Assembly (NCBI RefSeq): GCF_023701485.1
Contig: NZ_JAMQBK010000001.1
Location: 27,152 to 91,151 of the forward strand
Reading direction: 5' to 3'
Length of the DNA stretch: 64,000 nt
DNA from: Aporhodopirellula aestuarii
GTDB lineage: Bacteria > Planctomycetota > Planctomycetia > Pirellulales > Pirellulaceae
The position numbers were made by a program, and so were the translations under genes. Below the pieces are notes generated by a model. It was not told where the DNA came from, searched no databases, and saw nothing but the letters and a program-made list of their open reading frames with translations. Below, one piece after another: positions 25,313-35,241 of the stretch; the stretch's first letter is position 1, and every line of letters starts with the position of its first letter.

Positions 25313-26737
25313 ATGATGAGCCTGCTGCGTTTTGACTCGGCGGGCGCGCTCAATGAATCACTCAGGCCCGATGAATCACTCGGGGAATCATCGCCGCCCC
25401 GCCCGAATGGTGTCTCGCGAGCGCAAATCGAGGCCCAGCGAGAGCCGCTAATGCGTCTTCAGAGCGAATTCCGGCACACCTCCGGGACCGGAATTCGTTG
25501 CGGTTTCGACCGCCCCGAACAATTGCTGATCGACTACGAGGCTCTCCGCGAAAAATCTTACCTGGGTAGGATTTTCCGGGTCGCCAACCGGTTGCACGAT
25601 CATCTCGACGCAATCGGGGTAACCGGAGACCCGTCAGCGTTGCTTGGCCCTTCTGCACTGATGCAAGCGTGCTGCGAACCCTATCACAACGAGCTGTCCC
25701 GGGCGGAACGGGGCAGCAAGCCTCGTACGTATTTCGCAAACAGCACGGTCGAAAACGATTCGGTGGAAGGGATGCTGCGACGATTGGCGGTCTGCGATCC
25801 CGATTGCCAAGGGCCGGAATCTCGGTTTGCGGTCATCGCGGTGGATGCGATCGATGGGTACGAGGAAACATCGCGTCACGTATCGATCTCGCTTGGATTG
25901 CTCGCCGATCGACTGGCTAGGTCACTCGGTGAAGAACGGACGAAGTGGATGCCCAAACTGGTCGTTCCGGTGGTGAATGAAGCCGGACTGCTGAGAGATG
26001 CGGCGATCGAACTGGAGTGTTCGGAAATTTTTATCGGCAACGAAAAGATGGGTGGCCCGTTTGGGATTTATTCCGCCGCGACGTTGCTTCCGGCCGCTTT
26101 CCTCGGACTCGATTGCATTCAATTTCTAGTCGGCGCCGCCGCGATGAACGATCATTTCCTCGCCGCCGACTTTTCCGAAAACGCTGTCCTGCAATATGTC
26201 GCCACGCAGCGATTGTTGAAGGTCGCGTGTGGTAAACGCGAACGCCTGCTCAACATTTGGAATCCGGCACTCTGCGGGTGCGGGACATGGCATCGTCATT
26301 GGACGGATCGTGTACTCGGCCGGTCGCTGCGTTCGTCGACCGAATTACGTGGTGATTCCAGATGGGCGAATCAGCTTCGTGACGACGTCGTCGTGAACCA
26401 ATTACTCGTCGAGTCGGTACGTACCGATCGCGTCGAAATCGCGAGGCGGCAGCCCGCCGGCGAACATGACGACGTAATGAAACTCGAGCCGCCTAAGAAG
26501 AAAAAGAAGACCCCCAAACCGGTCGTGCCGGCGATCCCGGATCTATTGAGCAAAGCGATCGAATTTTCACGACAATCGCTTCGCCATAGTGGTCATCCGT
26601 CAACGGAACTGATTCTTCCCAATCTCGAGACGCACACCTTGGGGCAACTATTCCAATTTTGGTGGCTGGCGGCGGAGATCGAGGCAAACTGGAACACTGG
26701 CGTTTGCGGCGGCGGTGTGCATAATACAGCGGTCTGA
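25313..26737 (+). CDS. Glucose-6-phosphate isomerase-like protein, catalytic motifs lost
   Basis: 474 residues. The overall order matches phosphoglucose isomerase: a SIS-type N-terminal domain, IGNEKMGGPFGIYSAATLLP aligning with the family GGRYSV..GLLP block (247-266), a FLAADFSENAVLQY helix, and a C-terminal TLGQLFQFWWLAAEIEANW segment aligning with the LG.LI..YE..VF region. Key residues are changed: the Arg of GGR is Pro, the sugar-phosphate SKSGxTxET loop reads AVDAIDGYEETSRH, the ESNGK segment is IWNPALCGCG, and the late GVELGK lysine is absent. I infer a relative that has lost isomerase activity. It is divergent from the ExbB-like operon; start could also be the next ATG codon. Confidence 0.6.
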   Translation: MMSLLRFDSAGALNESLRPDESLGESSPPRPNGVSRAQIEAQREPLMRLQSEFRHTSGTGIRCGFDRPEQLLIDYEALREKSYLGRIFRVANRLHDHLDAIGVTGDPSALLGPSALMQACCEPYHNELSRAERGSKPRTYFANSTVENDSVEGMLRRLAVCDPDCQGPESRFAVIAVDAIDGYEETSRHVSISLGLLADRLARSLGEERTKWMPKLVVPVVNEAGLLRDAAIELECSEIFIGNEKMGGPFGIYSAATLLPAAFLGLDCIQFLVGAAAMNDHFLAADFSENAVLQYVATQRLLKVACGKRERLLNIWNPALCGCGTWHRHWTDRVLGRSLRSSTELRGDSRWANQLRDDVVVNQLLVESVRTDRVEIARRQPAGEHDDVMKLEPPKKKKKTPKPVVPAIPDLLSKAIEFSRQSLRHSGHPSTELILPNLETHTLGQLFQFWWLAAEIEANWNTGVCGGGVHNTAV

Positions 26738-26782
26738 TTTCCCACCTCTAGCTCCCCCTCCCCCCGCCTGCGAGTATCCCCA

Positions 26783-28336
26783 ATGAAACGTTTGAATCGG
26801 CGTGAATTTTCCGTTTCCGCATCGGCCGCGACCCTGACTACCGGGTTGGCCCTTGGTGTCCACACGAGTGCCGCCGCGGCCACGGCCGGTTCGCCCAACG
26901 AAGCACTCGGCGTTGCGGTCTGCGGCGTCAACGGCCGCGGAATGTCTCACGTGACTGGTTTTCACAACGACCCGCGTTCGGTGATCCGCGTGCTGGTCGA
27001 CGTGGACGCGAAAGTCGGTGAATCGCAGGCCGATAAAGTAGAAAAGATGCAGGGTAGCCGCCCTCGGGTCGTTCGCGACGTCCGCGAAATCCTCGAGTCA
27101 GACGATATCGACATCGTCACTTGTGCGACGCCCAATCACTGGCACGCGATGATCGCGGTGTGGGCGATGCAAGCGGGCAAGGACGTTTACATCGAAAAAC
27201 CGATCAGCCACAACATTCACGAAGGTCGCGCGTTGGTCGCCGCGGCGAAGAAGTACGGGCGGATGTTCCAAACGGGAACGCAGTGCCGCAGCAGCCTCGC
27301 GTGCATTGATGCGATGAAGTTCATCGCCGACGGCGGAATCGGTGAAGTCAAGCTTGCTCGCGGATTGTGCTACAAACGCCGCAAGTCGATCGGTCCTCTC
27401 GGTGATTACCCAGTGCCCGACGGCGTCGACTTCAACCTGTGGAGCGGCCCAGCGTCCTACACCGATCCGAAGGTCACCCGCCAGAAGTTCCATTACGATT
27501 GGCACTGGCAGCGTCACTACGGAAACGGCGACTCGGGAAATCAAGGACCACACCAAACCGATATCGCCCGCTGGGGTCTCGGCCTCGAACGTCACCCCAA
27601 TTCGATCCTCACCTACGGCGGCCGATTGGGTTATCAAGCCGAACGGAAAGATCCGAATTACGTCGATGCCGGTGACACCGCAAACACACAAGTGTCGATT
27701 TACGATTACGGCGACAAAACGATCGTCTTTGAAACTCGCGGCTTGAGTGTCGATAATTCAGCTGACACGGAACTCAATGAATTGTTCGGTTCAAATCGCG
27801 GCAACAAGATCGGCGTGGTTTTCTACGGCAGCGAAGGATACGTCGTCCAGGGTCCCAATTACACGACTTGCCGCGCGTTTGATCTCAACAAAAAGGAAAC
27901 TCGCGCGTTCACGCATAATGCACGGACGAGTGGCCAGCTCAACGACGTTCACATGAGCAACTTCCTCGACGCCGTCGTCGCGCGAGACAGTTCAATCTTG
28001 AACGCAGATGCCCGCTGCGGTCACCTTTCCGCGGCGATCGCTCACCTGGGCAACACGTCCTACTATCTCGGTCAAGAAAACCGTGTGGCTCCGAATGTGA
28101 TTGCCGAAGCGGTTGAGAAGTTCTCATCACTCGATGATGACACCACGACGCTGCGTCGAACGCTGCGACACCTCCGTGACAACGGTGTCGATCCAGAATC
28201 GGAGCAACTGTCGCTCGGTCCCCAATTGAATTTCGATCCGGAAGCGGAACGGTATCTCGGCAACGATGACGCCAATGCGATGCTGACGCGTGAGTACCGC
28301 GAAGGATTCGAAGTGCCTGCCGCGGAAGCGGTTTAA
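26783..28336 (+). CDS. Tat-exported Gfo/Idh/MocA family oxidoreductase
   Basis: 517 residues. The leader has a twin-arginine motif NRREFSVSA followed by a hydrophobic stretch, so the folded protein with its NAD(P) cofactor is likely exported by the Tat system. The Rossmann segment starts LGVAVCGVNGRGMSH, and the family's EKPIS motif (VYIEKPISHN near 135) and a downstream QTDIARWGL region are present. These enzymes oxidise or epimerise sugars and sugar alcohols using bound NAD(P); the substrate is unknown. The stop codon overlaps the start of mtnA (TAATG), though the functional link is unclear. Confidence 0.9.
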   Translation: MKRLNRREFSVSASAATLTTGLALGVHTSAAAATAGSPNEALGVAVCGVNGRGMSHVTGFHNDPRSVIRVLVDVDAKVGESQADKVEKMQGSRPRVVRDVREILESDDIDIVTCATPNHWHAMIAVWAMQAGKDVYIEKPISHNIHEGRALVAAAKKYGRMFQTGTQCRSSLACIDAMKFIADGGIGEVKLARGLCYKRRKSIGPLGDYPVPDGVDFNLWSGPASYTDPKVTRQKFHYDWHWQRHYGNGDSGNQGPHQTDIARWGLGLERHPNSILTYGGRLGYQAERKDPNYVDAGDTANTQVSIYDYGDKTIVFETRGLSVDNSADTELNELFGSNRGNKIGVVFYGSEGYVVQGPNYTTCRAFDLNKKETRAFTHNARTSGQLNDVHMSNFLDAVVARDSSILNADARCGHLSAAIAHLGNTSYYLGQENRVAPNVIAEAVEKFSSLDDDTTTLRRTLRHLRDNGVDPESEQLSLGPQLNFDPEAERYLGNDDANAMLTREYREGFEVPAAEAV

Positions 28337-29427
28337 TGTCAGCAGACGCTGAAACGATTCGCTACCACGCCGCGACGGAAAACTCCGCCGCGGCGGTCGA
28401 TCTAATCGACCAAACACGTTTGCCGGCCGAAACCGTGCGGCTGGTTTGTTCGACGTTGCCTGAACTGCATGACGCGATCGTGCGGTTGGTCGTGCGGGGT
28501 GCACCGGCGATCGGAATTGCGGCCGCCTACGGCGTGACGCTCGCTCCGATCGACGCAAACGCGAGCCCCGCAGAAGTCCGCCAGAGCTACTACGAAGCGA
28601 TCGATTACCTCGCCACGAGCCGCCCGACGGCAGTGAATCTGTTCTGGGCACTGGACCGGATGCGGGGCATCGTTGACGCTGCCACGGACGACGCGATCGG
28701 CAACCTTGCACAACGACTCGCTGACGAAGCGATTGCGATCCACGAAGAAGATCGCGAGATGTGTCGATCGATGGGGCGTCATGGCTCAGCTTTATTGACG
28801 AAATGTCAAACGGTGCTCACTCACTGCAACACGGGCGGTTTGGCGACTTCGATGTATGGCACTGCGTTGGCGCCCATTTATTTCCTGCATGAAAAGGGAC
28901 ACACACTCAACGTCTACGCCGATGAAACACGTCCGTTGATGCAAGGTGCACGACTGACGGCGTGGGAACTCGCGCAAGCCGGTGTGCCGGTGACGGTTTG
29001 CACCGATTCGATGGCGGGCGGTTTGATGCGTGACGGCAAAGTCGACGCGGTCATCGTTGGATCTGATCGGATCGCCGCCAACGGCGATGTGGCCAACAAG
29101 ATCGGAACCTACCCGCTGTCCGTGCTGGCCCGTTATCACAACGTGCCGTTCTACGTCGTCGCCCCGACCAACACGTTTGACCTCGAACTTGCGTCGGGAG
29201 ATTTGATCCCGATCGAACAGCGTGGCGAAGACGAAATGCGTTACACGCTTGGCGCGGAATCAAATATTCACGCCAACGGCAGGATGGCGGTGCCACGCGA
29301 AGCCGCGGTAATCAACCCGGCCTTTGACGTCACGCCGGCGGAACTGGTAACCGCGATCGTGACCGAACTCGGCGTGATCGAGAGCCCGAATGTGGAAAGG
29401 GTGCGGCAGCATTTCGCCGCGTCGTAG
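28336..29427 (+). CDS. mtnA: S-methyl-5-thioribose-1-phosphate isomerase
   Basis: 363 residues, typical for MtnA. It converts 5-methylthioribose-1-phosphate to methylthioribulose-1-phosphate in the methionine salvage pathway, in the cytoplasm. Family motifs are the RGAPAIGIAAAYG block near residue 52, the THCNTGGLAT segment with the catalytic cysteine near 160, and VGSDRIAANGDVANKIGT with the catalytic aspartate near 240. ATG overlaps the upstream stop by one base, so translation is probably coupled to the oxidoreductase gene. The related eIF2B-alpha and ribose-1,5-bisphosphate isomerase families share the fold, but these motifs favour MtnA. No other salvage genes are in the window. Confidence 0.93.
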   Translation: MSADAETIRYHAATENSAAAVDLIDQTRLPAETVRLVCSTLPELHDAIVRLVVRGAPAIGIAAAYGVTLAPIDANASPAEVRQSYYEAIDYLATSRPTAVNLFWALDRMRGIVDAATDDAIGNLAQRLADEAIAIHEEDREMCRSMGRHGSALLTKCQTVLTHCNTGGLATSMYGTALAPIYFLHEKGHTLNVYADETRPLMQGARLTAWELAQAGVPVTVCTDSMAGGLMRDGKVDAVIVGSDRIAANGDVANKIGTYPLSVLARYHNVPFYVVAPTNTFDLELASGDLIPIEQRGEDEMRYTLGAESNIHANGRMAVPREAAVINPAFDVTPAELVTAIVTELGVIESPNVERVRQHFAAS

Positions 29428-29531
29428 CCTGATCCCCTTGCACAGGAACCGGCGAGCCCACACACTCAGACTTTCCCTGACGGTTGCCACTTCGACGACC
29501 GCAAACGCTCGTTGCGAGAGGGTCTCTCCAC

Positions 29532-29882
29532 ATGACCGATCTTCTCCCGTCGCAGATGTTTGGCTGGGCCGTCACCGCGATGGTCGCAGCGATGGCAATC
29601 GGGAGCGCGGCGGTAAAGCTGCTCAATCTGCCAGGGATGAACGCCAAGTGGAATCGGCAGCTGCAGATGCCTGATTCGATGCGGGTATGGGCGGCGGTGC
29701 TCGAAATCACGGCGGCCCTCTGCTTTCTCCTGCCCTCGACCGCTCAGGTCGGCGGAGTGCTGTTGACGGCCTACCTCGGCGGAGCCATCGCATTGCACTT
29801 GCGGGTTCGAGCGTTCGAGTTTGCCGTTTACGCGAGCGTCATGATCGCATTGATTTGGGGCGCGATCTCGCTGCGAATCTGA
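29532..29882 (+). CDS. DoxX-like family membrane protein
   Basis: 116 residues, four predicted membrane helices. The pattern SAAVKLLNLPGM..W, then MRVWAAVLEITAALCFLLP and LTAYLGGAIALHLRV, fits the DoxX-like family of small inner-membrane proteins. Some members are linked to thiosulfate oxidation or redox stress, but the function of this group is not established. ATG at 29532 lies 104 bases after mtnA on the same strand. It is convergent with the chorismate-lyase-like gene. Confidence 0.75.
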   Translation: MTDLLPSQMFGWAVTAMVAAMAIGSAAVKLLNLPGMNAKWNRQLQMPDSMRVWAAVLEITAALCFLLPSTAQVGGVLLTAYLGGAIALHLRVRAFEFAVYASVMIALIWGAISLRI

Positions 29883-29910
29883 TCCGAAGCCATGGCTTGC
29901 GCGTCAATCG

Positions 29911-30546
29911 CTATCGGACAATTTCGATCAGTTCAATCGCGGGTTGGTCGTTGCAGCGGATCAGCGCGGTGCGTCCGTAGACCGTTTCGCCGGGGGCGGT
30001 TTTGAGTAGGGAAGCCAGCGCGACACCGGGCGTCACTTTCCACAACTGATAACGCTCAACCGATCGCAAGACGTTGTGCTTGATCAAGACTCGGCCCAAC
30101 GGAATCTCGCCGCTCGCGATCTCCAGCCAAACCTCGCGTCCCAGCGCTGCCGGGTCCAACCGCACGAGTCCGTACTGCACGACTTTGCGAGTCTTCTGCG
30201 TCACCAGAGTGATTTCCCGCGAATACTTCACCGTTCGTTCGGCGATCGCCAACCGTGCGTCGGTCTTCAGCAGCGGATCGTTCTGCCAAACCGATTCGCC
30301 GCTATTCAGAATGCTGCGACTCCGGTGCACGACCACATCCACTTCGTCCTTATGAAAGACTTCCAACGTCACCGTCATGTGGCTGTGGTGATCAAGTAGC
30401 TGGCTGTAAATCGGCGGGCACTCGGTGACTTCCTCGAACGTGGCTAACGTCGACGCCGACGCATAGAACTCAGCGAGCAAGGATGCAATGTTGACCTGAT
30501 GACGACCGCGTTGAGGCTCAGCCGCCGAGATGGTTTTGTCTGACAT
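29911..30546 (-). CDS. Chorismate lyase-like (UbiC/DUF98-type) protein
   Basis: About 211 residues from an ATG at 30546; an ATG at 30597 would add 17. The core resembles chorismate pyruvate-lyase folds: an N-terminal FEEVTECPPIYSQLLDHHSHMTV block, SREITLVTQKTRKVVQYGLVRLD, then IPLGRVLIKHNVLRSVERYQLW, ending with a late glutamate in PAIELIEIV. UbiC-type enzymes make 4-hydroxybenzoate from chorismate; DUF98 members may use related substrates. The neighbours are a polyprenyl synthetase fusion, a terpene cyclase and a DAHP synthase, which would fit making a prenylated aromatic compound, but planctomycetes are generally thought to use menaquinone. Family-level call only. Confidence 0.6.
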   Translation of the reverse strand: MSDKTISAAEPQRGRHQVNIASLLAEFYASASTLATFEEVTECPPIYSQLLDHHSHMTVTLEVFHKDEVDVVVHRSRSILNSGESVWQNDPLLKTDARLAIAERTVKYSREITLVTQKTRKVVQYGLVRLDPAALGREVWLEIASGEIPLGRVLIKHNVLRSVERYQLWKVTPGVALASLLKTAPGETVYGRTALIRCNDQPAIELIEIVR

Positions 30547-30705
30547 GATGACTTGCGAGCTGGTGGGAGATCCGTCGGCGGTTTCGAGCCACGCCATCGG
30601 TGACTGGCGTTTCTACGAATTCAGGATCATCGAGGCGGGAATCGTGTCGGGCGGGGCCAACAATCACGTAATGCGAAACGGCATTTAATGCAAAACGGGC
30701 ACTTG

Positions 30706-32661
30706 CTATGCGACCGGCGCGGCGATGGACAATTGGATCGTATTGGGAGTCGGCATTTCAGGGCGTTCGAGAACCGTATCGACGAGGAAGTAGAACAGCC
30801 TTCGGAGCGGTTCGGATTCCAATTCGTCGGCGACCTGTTCCGCCCTGGCTTGGTGTTTGTCGACCAATTGTAGGGAAAGATCAAACACTCCCGCCTTGCG
30901 ATACAAACGGCCAGCGGTCGACAAGCGTTCGGATACCGACATCTCGCAATCATCCGCCGCGATCTGGAGCAGCGTTTCTTGATCGTCGGCGTCGAGATGT
31001 TGCAGCGCCAAGGCCCATAACAAAGTCGGTCGACCGGCAATCACGTCGGCACCGGCGCTGAGCTTGTTCGAATCATCACCGATCCAATCGTTCAAGTCGT
31101 TAATGATCTGGAAAGCGACACCGAGATTGCGTGAGAATCGCCGAATCGGCTCGACGAGTCCCTCCGCATCTCCCGCCATTCGCACACCGCTGTACAGAGC
31201 GGCTTCAAACGCGGGAGAGGTTTTCAACGCGTAGATTTTCAGTGCATCGATCGGTTGCAAACGGCGATCTTTCGCGTCTCGCCACAACAACTCGGCGCCC
31301 TGTCCTTCGGACAATCGGACGTGAGCGGCGGCCAGCGAATCGAGCAAATCGACTCGTGTCGCGGCCTCGACGTCATCACCCAGCATGTTGCGACTGAGCA
31401 AACGGTAGCCGAGACCGATCATGTAGTCGCCGACATTGATCGCCGATGCGACGCCGAACCGATGATGGACGGCGGGTTGGCCATATCGGTAAGCGTCGTC
31501 GTCTTCGATGTCGTCGTGAACCAGACTGGCCTTGTGGAACGTTTCGATGCTGAGTGCGGCGCGGCGGACGGCGTCCGGGATCGCCGCGGCTTTGGATTCG
31601 CCTTCACCACAGGTTGCTTCACCACCCATCATCGCATCGTATGCGGCCAAGGTGATGAACGGACGCGAGTGCTTGCCGCCCCTGGCGAGAAAGTCGTAGG
31701 CAATCGCTTCGGTCGCGGCGATCGGATCAACCCCTTCGAGGTGCTCCGGCCGAATCGCATCGTCGGAGTAATCAGGTACCTCGCCATTGAGTCGCTCGAC
31801 CGCCCCGTTCACGCCCGCTTCGAGCGAAACGGAATCTCGCCGCGGTGCCGCGATAAGTGGCGAATTCGGATCTGGCAAACCGATCCCGCGCATCGGCGGA
31901 GCGAGGCGATGCAACGTGTCACGCCCGAACAGGCTGCCGGCGGCACGCATTAAATGGACGTAACTGCGGGTCTGCGTTGCCGCGGGGACATAGGGCGTGC
32001 GGATCATTTCCTCCACCCACGATTCGTCAACTTTGGTGTTGCGGCAGTCGCTCGAAAGCAACGGCACCGCCATGCATGGAATGCCCGCCAGCAAAACTTT
32101 GTCAATCGCTTTTTCGAGCACGTTCAAACACGCCACGCCGACAACCGCGTCGACGTATCCGCCGACAATAATTTTCAAGACCACCGGCGAGCCTTCGGCG
32201 ACGAGTACGCGATAGCCCATGTCCTCGGCGACGCTGCGGAAGTCCGCGATGCTGCAGGCGCCGCACTGCTTACAATTCATTCCGAATTGGTCGTAGTCGG
32301 CCGGGCAACCTTCGGCATGCTTCAGACAGTGTGGCAACAGGAACAGACGTCGTTCCGGTGGCACGGTCGAGAGCTGGTTTCGCCAAAACGCACTGCTGAT
32401 GTTGACCATCGTCCAGCCCAGCAAACCTTCGGGCAGGTCAGCTTCTTCGAGCATCCGACGTGCGACCTGTTCCATCTCGTCTTTGGTTAACGGATGATCG
32501 TGATCGAGCCGGTCGGCGACTTCGCGACAACGATCCCGCAAACTTTCTCGCATCGCGAGTGTTTCGGGAACATCTTTGAGATGGCTGGTGTTGCGGCGAT
32601 TACGTCGGGTCGCGGTGCTGCGATTCGAATCGGTGCGCGTTGAGGGGAGTCCGGTCGACAA
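30706..32661 (-). CDS. DUF116 domain fused to trans-polyprenyl diphosphate synthase
   Basis: 651 residues. The N-terminal 240 carry a DUF116 domain with the cysteine cluster PHCLKHAEGCP..MNCKQCGACSI, a likely metal or Fe-S site. From about residue 315 comes an isoprenyl diphosphate synthase: ARGGKHSRPFITLAAYDAM, the first aspartate-rich motif DDIEDDD with the KASLVHDDIED context, and the second at NDLNDWIGDDSNKL, with a substitution of Asn for the first Asp. Such enzymes chain isopentenyl diphosphate onto an allylic primer. The role of DUF116 is unknown. TTG start with AGG upstream, five bases after the cyclase stop codon, so the two are co-transcribed. The fusion suggests redox- or metal-linked control of prenyl chain synthesis. 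Confidence 0.85.
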   Translation of the reverse strand: MSTGLPSTRTDSNRSTATRRNRRNTSHLKDVPETLAMRESLRDRCREVADRLDHDHPLTKDEMEQVARRMLEEADLPEGLLGWTMVNISSAFWRNQLSTVPPERRLFLLPHCLKHAEGCPADYDQFGMNCKQCGACSIADFRSVAEDMGYRVLVAEGSPVVLKIIVGGYVDAVVGVACLNVLEKAIDKVLLAGIPCMAVPLLSSDCRNTKVDESWVEEMIRTPYVPAATQTRSYVHLMRAAGSLFGRDTLHRLAPPMRGIGLPDPNSPLIAAPRRDSVSLEAGVNGAVERLNGEVPDYSDDAIRPEHLEGVDPIAATEAIAYDFLARGGKHSRPFITLAAYDAMMGGEATCGEGESKAAAIPDAVRRAALSIETFHKASLVHDDIEDDDAYRYGQPAVHHRFGVASAINVGDYMIGLGYRLLSRNMLGDDVEAATRVDLLDSLAAAHVRLSEGQGAELLWRDAKDRRLQPIDALKIYALKTSPAFEAALYSGVRMAGDAEGLVEPIRRFSRNLGVAFQIINDLNDWIGDDSNKLSAGADVIAGRPTLLWALALQHLDADDQETLLQIAADDCEMSVSERLSTAGRLYRKAGVFDLSLQLVDKHQARAEQVADELESEPLRRLFYFLVDTVLERPEMPTPNTIQLSIAAPVA

Positions 32662-32666
32662 AATGT

Positions 32667-34976
32667 TTACCTAGGGAGAGTCGTCTCGGGTCGGGAAATG
32701 GTGTCATCCAAACCGGCAACGCGGCCCAGGGCGGCCGTCGTGAAGATCAATGGATAAAGTCGTTCGTGATACCACAGTTTGGCGAAATAAAATCCGATCG
32801 GCCAAGCGACTTCTAATCGCCCGACACGAGCAGCCCGAATCAGCCACTGTGAGCCAGCCAGTATAGCGACTCGTGTCCGCCGAGTCAGGGAAGGAGCGTC
32901 GGAGGCGATTTCGCAATTTTCGGTCAATTCATTGGTGTTCAAACGATGCCAAAGGCTCGCGAGGGCTTCGACAGCGAGAGCGGTCTCTTCCACGCTACTA
33001 ATGCCCAACGCCCCCACCTCACCTTCCTCCGATCGAACCTCGGCATGGGGCAGCGTCGCGGTGTTGCCCCCGGCGATCTCGGGCACGGTCGTTTCGCGTC
33101 CGATTGCAGGCGATTGCTCGTTGGAACCCCGCTCAGCGTCAACCCGCTCGCTGCCATTTGAACGATTCTGCGAATTTACGGATGTCCAGTACCGCGAAAC
33201 CGAGTCGCCACCGCCCCATCCGCCGTCTTCGTTTTGGGCGTTGACCAGATACTCGATCCCCCGCAACACCGCCGATTTCTCGAATTGGGGGTGAATGTCA
33301 ACGAGTACTTTGGCGGTGCCGTAAATCGGATTGTCTTCCTCGACGCGATCCTGATTGCCAAACCACAGCGGCACCCAAGACCCATCCGAACGCTGCGATT
33401 TGCGAAGAAACTTGAGCCCGCCCTCGATCGCCCCCTCGCTCTTCGGACACGAGGGCAACTCAGCCAACGCCCGTATCGCGTGTGCCGTCAGGTCGGTGCT
33501 GCTGCGGTCAAACGGCAGTTTTCCCCAACCTCGACAAAACGTCGGCCAACCCCCATCGCGGTTCTGCAGACCGAGCAACCATGACTTGCCAGCGGCCGAC
33601 GCGGTGTCGATTTTCTCGACATGCTTTTCTTTCAAATGATCGCGTAATTTCGCTAGCGCCAACAACGCACCGGGTGTGTCGTCGGCATCGGGAACGGCGC
33701 CGGATAAATCGGTCCATCCCCATCCGCCAGGGTCCGCGCCCGTAAAAGAATGCCGGCGGGTGTGCTGACATGACAAGATCCAGTCAACGAGTTGCTCGTT
33801 GCACCATTCTCGGCCGTCAGCCGGATCACACGCCAACGCCGCGACCGACAGCGAAGTCACCCAGGTGGCCAAATTGGTGTCGATCGGCCAGCTGCCTTCA
33901 GGGGTAATCGACTGCTCGAGAAATTTCAGGCCCAGTTCAATGACCTGGGCTCGCGCATCAGCCGCAGGACTAGGACTCGCCGCCGATGACGACGACGCGT
34001 CCACCAACGACATGACAACGAACGCGGTCAAGGGCGTCGCTTCGAGGTAACCGCCGCTATCGGGCTGCATTCGCCTGAGCACATTCAATGTCGGATTGAT
34101 CGCCGACTTTCGCACCCAAGACCATGGTGGCAGGCACCCCGACCGGAGAAACTTGGCTTGCCCAATCGCCACGAGCGCGGGCACCGCGTAACTGACCACT
34201 GGCATCCCGAGAAATCGATACATCGATTGCGGAAACACCGCGGCTTCGAAAGGCAACGCGGCGACTTCGGACCACGGCACGCAGCCCGCGATCGCGAGAT
34301 TGTTCAAAATAGGAACAACAAACGTTTTATCTTTCCCGTATCGTCTGCGGAGCGTGGGGATCCCTCCGGCCTCGTCGAGGTACCGACGCAATCGTTCGGT
34401 GCCGTCTTCGTTTGCCCCGTCGCTGGGGCCTGCATCATCGCCGTGGCCTGCGCCATCGCTGCGTGAGGCGGTGTTTGACGGCGTCCGATCCGCAGCGTCC
34501 GGGCTGGAAGACGCTGCGTCGACGCGTTTGGCGAGCGTCTTTGCCGCCAAGACGAGGTAGCTCGTCGCGATGTTTGAGTGGCTCAGGTCGGTGTCGCCAA
34601 AACCGCCGTCCGCGTTCTGCTGGGTATCAATCCATTTCACTCCGCGGCGGATCAGATCGAGATATCGCTCGCGCCGCTCGCCGGGCGGCATCCGCTCGCA
34701 GGCGACGCTGAGGGCACTGATGGCGGTCGCGGAGCTGAGCGCTGATGCGGATAATTGCCCTGTCCAATGGGATTCCTCACCACGATCGTCCAACAATTGG
34801 CGACGCAGTTGAGCGAGCGTTTGACGAAGATCGTCGCGGAAATCGGCGGCGTGGGGCGCGTTGTCTACGGGCACGTTGTCGTCGGTCGGGTGGGTAAGAA
34901 AGGCAATGCAGGAAACATCACCCGGCAGGATCTCGCCGAGAGATCGTACAGCACAGGACACCGGCAAGATGCCCAA
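32667..34976 (-). CDS. Squalene/hopene cyclase-type class II terpene cyclase
   Basis: 769 residues as read from a TTG; a downstream start (for instance GTG near 34876) is possible since the first 35 residues are unlike the family. Several QW repeats are present ([50 protein letters not shown]), and the catalytic acid motif reads VPDADDTPG, matching the DxDD of squalene-hopene cyclases and not the DCTAE of oxidosqualene cyclases. A poorly conserved insert of about 60 residues lies before the last helices. Family members cyclise squalene or related polyprenyls at the membrane surface. Adjacency to the polyprenyl synthase suggests a shared pathway; whether squalene or a shorter prenyl chain is the substrate is open. 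Confidence 0.85.
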   Translation of the reverse strand: MGILPVSCAVRSLGEILPGDVSCIAFLTHPTDDNVPVDNAPHAADFRDDLRQTLAQLRRQLLDDRGEESHWTGQLSASALSSATAISALSVACERMPPGERRERYLDLIRRGVKWIDTQQNADGGFGDTDLSHSNIATSYLVLAAKTLAKRVDAASSSPDAADRTPSNTASRSDGAGHGDDAGPSDGANEDGTERLRRYLDEAGGIPTLRRRYGKDKTFVVPILNNLAIAGCVPWSEVAALPFEAAVFPQSMYRFLGMPVVSYAVPALVAIGQAKFLRSGCLPPWSWVRKSAINPTLNVLRRMQPDSGGYLEATPLTAFVVMSLVDASSSSAASPSPAADARAQVIELGLKFLEQSITPEGSWPIDTNLATWVTSLSVAALACDPADGREWCNEQLVDWILSCQHTRRHSFTGADPGGWGWTDLSGAVPDADDTPGALLALAKLRDHLKEKHVEKIDTASAAGKSWLLGLQNRDGGWPTFCRGWGKLPFDRSSTDLTAHAIRALAELPSCPKSEGAIEGGLKFLRKSQRSDGSWVPLWFGNQDRVEEDNPIYGTAKVLVDIHPQFEKSAVLRGIEYLVNAQNEDGGWGGGDSVSRYWTSVNSQNRSNGSERVDAERGSNEQSPAIGRETTVPEIAGGNTATLPHAEVRSEEGEVGALGISSVEETALAVEALASLWHRLNTNELTENCEIASDAPSLTRRTRVAILAGSQWLIRAARVGRLEVAWPIGFYFAKLWYHERLYPLIFTTAALGRVAGLDDTISRPETTLPR

Positions 34977-35241
34977 TCGTAACCGATTCCCGCACCGGAT
35001 CGACGGTTTTCGCGATCAAATTCGTCACCGATCGGCCGATTGGTCGGATCGTGCGGGCGCGTCCCCGCAAAAGAACACTGATAATAAAGAGGGCACCACA
35101 AAGGTGGGGTTATCCGCGTTTTGCCCCTCCTTGGCGGGACGCCTTTTTGTCGCTCGGCGTCGCCTACCCGGTTGTTTTTTTACGTTGATCAACGATAGTC
35201 GAGAATATTGTTACCCTCCCGCAATCCTCGTAGACAACGCG
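34977..35241. promoter_or_regulatory. Divergent promoter region, terpene cyclase and DAHP synthase
   Basis: About 265 bases separate the two divergent genes. It includes a hairpin-forming GGGCACCACAAAGGTGGGG segment near 35090 and a T-rich tract before 35200. I cannot place promoter boxes reliably; the call rests on the divergent layout. Confidence 0.3.
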
